Assembly: GCA_027065385.1 (NCBI GenBank)
Contig: JAMOOP010000105.1
Span: 1-37,869 of the forward strand
Length of the DNA: 37,869 bases
Direction of reading: 5' to 3'
Source of the DNA: Campylobacteraceae bacterium
GTDB taxonomy: Bacteria; Campylobacterota; Campylobacteria; Campylobacterales; Sulfurovaceae
Shown: one piece after another, positions 34,529 to 37,869 of the stretch
Layout of the letters: each line of letters opens with the position of its first letter
Position numbering within the stretch: the first letter of the stretch is position 1
The notes under the pieces: model-generated
Database searches by the model: none
Seen by the model: only the letters and a program-made list of their open reading frames with translations
What the model was told of the DNA's origin: nothing
Position numbers and translations under genes: made by a program

Positions 34529-34564
34529 AAAATCTTTTTAAAATATTAGGGAGATTTTATATAA

Positions 34565-34585
34565 ATGAGGCTATTAATCAGATGA
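34565..34585 (+). CDS. Six-codon leader ORF overlapping the wza start
   Basis: ATG AGG CTA TTA ATC AGA TGA encodes MRLLIR. AGGGAG at 34548-34553 lies 11 nt before its ATG but 28 nt before the wza ATG, so the ribosome-binding site serves this ORF. Its stop TGA overlaps the wza ATG in ATGA. The start region of wza (MRLLIL) looks like a duplicated copy. Translational coupling is inferred. Confidence 0.45.
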   Translation: MRLLIR

Positions 34586-35421
34586 GATTATTAATATTAA
34601 CAATTGTTTATGGCATTTTTTTTACTGCTTGTAGTATTAAAGAATATACTATGTTTCAAAATAATGACCCAACCCTAGAGAGACCAGTTGAACTAAATGT
34701 AACTTTTGAGAGTAGAATTTTACCTGATGATGTTTTAAGTATAGATGTTTATAATATGAACCAAAAGTCTAATATATTAAGAGACTCTAGTTTGTTAAAT
34801 CAAGGAACAACGGATGCTGCACAAAATAAATATATTGTAGAGAGTGATGGAACAATATATTTACCTTTAATTAAAGAGATTTATGTTCAAGGTTTGACAG
34901 CACAAGAGTTAAGTAAAAAACTAACTAAAGCTTATGCTAAATATTTAAGAGAACCTTATGCAAAAGCTCAAATAACAAATCATAGAATTTATGTTTTTGG
35001 AGAGGTGGCTAAGCAGGGACTTATTCCAATTGCAGGAAATAGTATATCTGTTATAGAGGCTCTTTCTAAATCAGGTGGTTTAACAAATGATGCTGTTTTA
35101 GATAAAGTAAGAGTTATTAGTAAAATAAATGGAAAAAATATGTTAAGAACTTTAAATTTAAGAAAATTTAGTACACTTAATGTTGATAATCTAATGATAG
35201 GTAATAATAGTATAGTTTATGTAGAACCAAGAGCTTCAAAAGCATATAGATTAGCTATAGATAACTATCTTCCTATGATAAATGCAATAAGTAGTATATC
35301 TGGAACACTTCTAAATATTAATACTTTAAAAAGAAATAGTTTCTATTTTGGTACTGATGGTAGTAGTTCTTCTAATACACAACCATCTTATTTACAACAA
35401 CTACCAACAACAGAGAAATAA
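34582..35421 (+). CDS. wza: Polysaccharide export outer-membrane lipoprotein (Wza type)
   Basis: 279 aa. The lipobox is FFTAC (Cys17). The poly-export domain starts ESRILPDDVLSIDVYNM and includes GTIYLPLIKEIYVQGLTAQELSKKL. An SLBB-type domain follows with YVFGEVAKQGLIPI and VIEALSKSGGL. Wza forms the outer-membrane channel for capsular or exopolysaccharide. It lacks a long C-terminal barrel helix extension, so it may work with another outer-membrane partner. Its stop shares a base with the start of the wzc gene (TAATG), so the pair is coupled. Confidence 0.93.
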   Translation: MRLLILTIVYGIFFTACSIKEYTMFQNNDPTLERPVELNVTFESRILPDDVLSIDVYNMNQKSNILRDSSLLNQGTTDAAQNKYIVESDGTIYLPLIKEIYVQGLTAQELSKKLTKAYAKYLREPYAKAQITNHRIYVFGEVAKQGLIPIAGNSISVIEALSKSGGLTNDAVLDKVRVISKINGKNMLRTLNLRKFSTLNVDNLMIGNNSIVYVEPRASKAYRLAIDNYLPMINAISSISGTLLNINTLKRNSFYFGTDGSSSSNTQPSYLQQLPTTEK

Positions 35422-37869
35422 TGAAAGAGAATTGTATGAATGATAATTATCAAATAGAAGAAGATGAGATAGATTTAAGAGAGATTTTTAGAACTATAAA
35501 AAAAAATATATCAACTGTTATATTTATAGTAATTCTTTCTATCTCTTTAACAGTTGGATATATCTATTTTAGTAAAAATATATATAGCTCTAGTACTATA
35601 ATATCTTTAGATAGTAAAGGTGGTGGGGGTTTAGGTATTGGAGCAATGCTTAGTCAAGTTGGATTTGGGGCTATGGGGCTAGGTGGTGGAAGTAGTGGGG
35701 CAGATATAGAAAAGGCTAAAGTTATTTTACTATCAAAAAAATTTCTAAAAACCACTCTTAATGATTTAAATATTAGCAGAGACTATTTTATTAAAAAAAA
35801 TTTTAGAAAAGTTGAAATTAAAGAGTTTCAAAATTTTAAAATAGATATAGAGTATAAAGATAAAAATCTATATGGGGAGTTTTTTAAAATTACTCCTATA
35901 GATAGTAAAAGCTTTTTATTAGAGATAGAAAAAATTAATTATAGTAAAATCTATAGTTTTAATAAAAAGATAGATAATAGATACTTTAAATTAAATATTA
36001 AAAAAGTAGATGGTATTGACCCCTATGATATTAATAGTAGTGTAGGAAATATAATATCTAAAATAGTAGATAAAAATTTTAATTTGGAAGGTAAGTCTTA
36101 TATTTTTAGAGATTTAAAAAAAGATGAGCAGATAGATAAATTAATAGATAATATAACTATAGAGGATAAAAAATCAAATATATTAGAGATTAAATATGAG
36201 GGAATTTTAGCAAAGAGAACTAAAGAGACTATATCTATTATAACTAAATCTTTTATAGATTTTCAATTAAAAGAGAAAATGAAGGAACTAGATAGAAATC
36301 TAGCTATTATAAATAATCAAATAAAAAATATCTCTTCAAATATGAATAAACAGATTAAAGATATAGAGAGATTTCAAGAAAAGAATAATATCTCTGTTAA
36401 TATAAAAGGTGAAGATATTATTACAGATATTTATAGTAAGAAGCAGGAATTAGATACACTATCTTTACAAATTCAAGAGGTTAAAAATTTTATTAATAAT
36501 ATTAAAAATGGTATGGTTTTAAGTGTAGCATTAACAAGTGTAGGTATTGATACTATATCTATTCAAAAACTTATGGATAATTTTATATCTGTTGATGATG
36601 AAATTAGAGAACTTGAACTTCAACAGAGTAATATAGATAAATCAATAACATCAAATGAACAGATAGTATCTTTTATAGAGGATTTAAAAAGTAAAAAAAA
36701 TCTATTAGAGACATTATTAACAGATTTTACAGAAGAGCATCCACAAGTTATAAAAGAGAAAATAGAAATAGAAAATCTAGTTAATAAAATAAATACAAAT
36801 ATCTCTATAAATTTAAAAAAGCTTAGAAAACAGAGAAATGTAATTAAATCAACTATTTTAAATAATATTTCTACAGTAGAGAATGGTTTATATAAAAAAC
36901 TAAAACTTTTACAAAAAGATATAAATAAAAAAGAGAAGCTATTACACTCAATTCCTGCAAATAAAATAGCCTCAAATAAATTAAACAAAACATTTGCCTT
37001 TAATGAAAATATATATAGTGCATTATTAAATAAAAAAATAGATATAGAGATAGATAAATCTTCTCTAATAGCAAATACCAAAGTTTTAGAAGATGCCTAT
37101 GTGGCAGAAAAACCAGATAAGCCAAAAGTGGGTCTTATTTTAGTAGTTAGTGCTGTTACAAGTTTTATTTTAGGTATATTTTTTATATTTTTCAGAGAGT
37201 TTTTAAATAATAAGATACGAAATATAGAAGATATTGAAGAGTTAACAGATACACCGATATATGGAACTTTACCTACTATATCAAATAAAAATCTATTTAA
37301 AGAGCAGATTAGAAATATTAAGACAAATATAAGATATTACTCATTAGATAATAGATGCAATAGAGTATTAGTTACATCTATGAAAGAGAGAGAGGGGAAA
37401 ACAACAACAGCCTTAAATTTAGCAATAATCATAGCAGAGGCTGGAAAAGAGGTTTTACTTATTGATTTAAATTTTAAAAATCCTAAGCTACATAAAGAGT
37501 TAAATATAGATAATAAAATAGGTATAGTTGATTATCTATCATCAAATATAGATGAGTCTAAAACTATTAAACATATTGGTAAAAATTTTGATTTTATTCC
37601 AATAGGCTCTACTACTCTAAATGGTGCAGATTTTTTAATGGGAGATAGGTTTAAAGATTTAATGGAGAGTTTAGAGAGTAGATATGATTATATTATATTT
37701 GATAGTACAACACTCTCTTCACCAGAAACCAAAGTCCTATTTAAGTGGAGTGATACTATACTATTAGTGGTAATGATGAATTTATCAGAAAAAGAGCAGA
37801 TAGCTACTTTCAATAAAATTAAAAGAGATAACCATCTAAAATCGGTTGGAATTGTAGCTAGTGGAAAGA
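35421..37869 (+). CDS. wzc: Polysaccharide co-polymerase/tyrosine autokinase (Wzc type), 3' end cut off
   Basis: Open from ATG 35421 to the window edge (816 codons seen), with no internal stop or frameshift found by reading codon by codon. It has a Wzz N-terminal region with TM1 (about 32-52) and a glycine-rich stretch (about 70-100: SKGGGGLGIGAMLSQVGFG). A periplasmic coiled coil contains EEHPQVIKEK (about 438-447), followed by TM2 (about 572-592). The ATPase motifs are Walker A SMKEREGKTTTA (about 650), A' LLIDLNFKNPK with DxN for DxD (about 678), and B YDYIIFDSTTLS (about 754). The tyrosine cluster, if present, lies beyond the edge. A second locus at 7686 has a related protein. Confidence 0.92.
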   Translation, partial: MKENCMNDNYQIEEDEIDLREIFRTIKKNISTVIFIVILSISLTVGYIYFSKNIYSSSTIISLDSKGGGGLGIGAMLSQVGFGAMGLGGGSSGADIEKAKVILLSKKFLKTTLNDLNISRDYFIKKNFRKVEIKEFQNFKIDIEYKDKNLYGEFFKITPIDSKSFLLEIEKINYSKIYSFNKKIDNRYFKLNIKKVDGIDPYDINSSVGNIISKIVDKNFNLEGKSYIFRDLKKDEQIDKLIDNITIEDKKSNILEIKYEGILAKRTKETISIITKSFIDFQLKEKMKELDRNLAIINNQIKNISSNMNKQIKDIERFQEKNNISVNIKGEDIITDIYSKKQELDTLSLQIQEVKNFINNIKNGMVLSVALTSVGIDTISIQKLMDNFISVDDEIRELELQQSNIDKSITSNEQIVSFIEDLKSKKNLLETLLTDFTEEHPQVIKEKIEIENLVNKINTNISINLKKLRKQRNVIKSTILNNISTVENGLYKKLKLLQKDINKKEKLLHSIPANKIASNKLNKTFAFNENIYSALLNKKIDIEIDKSSLIANTKVLEDAYVAEKPDKPKVGLILVVSAVTSFILGIFFIFFREFLNNKIRNIEDIEELTDTPIYGTLPTISNKNLFKEQIRNIKTNIRYYSLDNRCNRVLVTSMKEREGKTTTALNLAIIIAEAGKEVLLIDLNFKNPKLHKELNIDNKIGIVDYLSSNIDESKTIKHIGKNFDFIPIGSTTLNGADFLMGDRFKDLMESLESRYDYIIFDSTTLSSPETKVLFKWSDTILLVVMMNLSEKEQIATFNKIKRDNHLKSVGIVASGK

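Noticed and set aside
36620-37081. 153-codon minus-strand frame
   Set aside because: It is antisense to the coiled-coil part of wzc, which reads open from 35421 to the window edge.
1-37869. tRNA, rRNA or riboswitch genes
   Set aside because: No cloverleaf with a TTCGA-type T-arm or known riboswitch core was found by eye in the intergenic DNA; a covariance-model scan would be needed to be certain.

Overview
The window is AT-rich, densely coded DNA from a member of the Campylobacterota, probably a sulfur-oxidising, Sulfurovum/Sulfurimonas-like lineage. The phylum is inferred from gene content and style; the genus is not established. Pointers are short c553-type cytochromes, a fused HisIE, an HflK/prohibitin-like SPFH protein beside ilvE, a DUF420 protein before a Bcp peroxiredoxin and TilS, a Campylobacterota-style BamA, YfdX, DUF2853, and extended AT-rich -10 elements. 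I see no tRNA, rRNA or complete insertion sequence.

Layout. (1) 1-1009: a CRISPR array of 14 identical 32-bp repeats and 13 spacers, with a leader-like stretch on the left and no cas gene in view. (2) 1046-1500: three palindromic, hairpin-bearing repeat elements, followed by a gene for an Rpn/PDDEXK_2 nuclease (1530-2372, minus). (3) 2411-9902: a surface-polysaccharide-like locus in two divergent arms. The minus arm encodes two GT4 glycosyltransferases and an ATP-grasp enzyme. The plus arm encodes an E1/ThiF-like adenylating enzyme with a single cysteine, a metallo-beta-lactamase-fold hydrolase and a Wzz/Wzc-type co-polymerase kinase. (4) 9915-12632: ilvE, SPFH protein and hisIE in one minus operon. 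(5) 12792-13711: two paralogous c-type cytochromes, one a lipoprotein on an EAK-rich stalk and one soluble. (6) 13824-21443: aldehyde dehydrogenase, DUF420-bcp-tilS, divergent ftsW and ftsI-type PBP, a MORN_2 protein and DUF2853. (7) 21471-29387: NlpC/P60 peptidase, DUF1439 lipoprotein, dgkA, an MnmA-like PP-loop enzyme, an unknown membrane protein, a GGDEF-EAL protein with a small periplasmic protein upstream, and tyrA. (8) 29492-33629: bamA, yfdX and an unknown membrane protein. (9) 33630-37869: MipA/OmpV, then a Wza-type export lipoprotein and a second Wzc-type kinase that runs off the right edge (35421-37869).

How the genes fit together. Two separate polysaccharide export/chain-length modules are present. 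The first (region 3) has a kinase-like co-polymerase without Wza and carries unusual accessory enzymes (ATP-grasp, E1-like, MBL). The second (region 9) is a conventional Wza-Wzc pair. Envelope genes dominate the rest: division peptidoglycan synthesis, peptidoglycan hydrolysis, outer-membrane assembly and lipid recycling. The most unusual features are the E1/MBL/ATP-grasp set, the hairpin repeats beside the Rpn nuclease, the large dyad before yfdX, and a six-codon leader ORF translationally coupled to wza.
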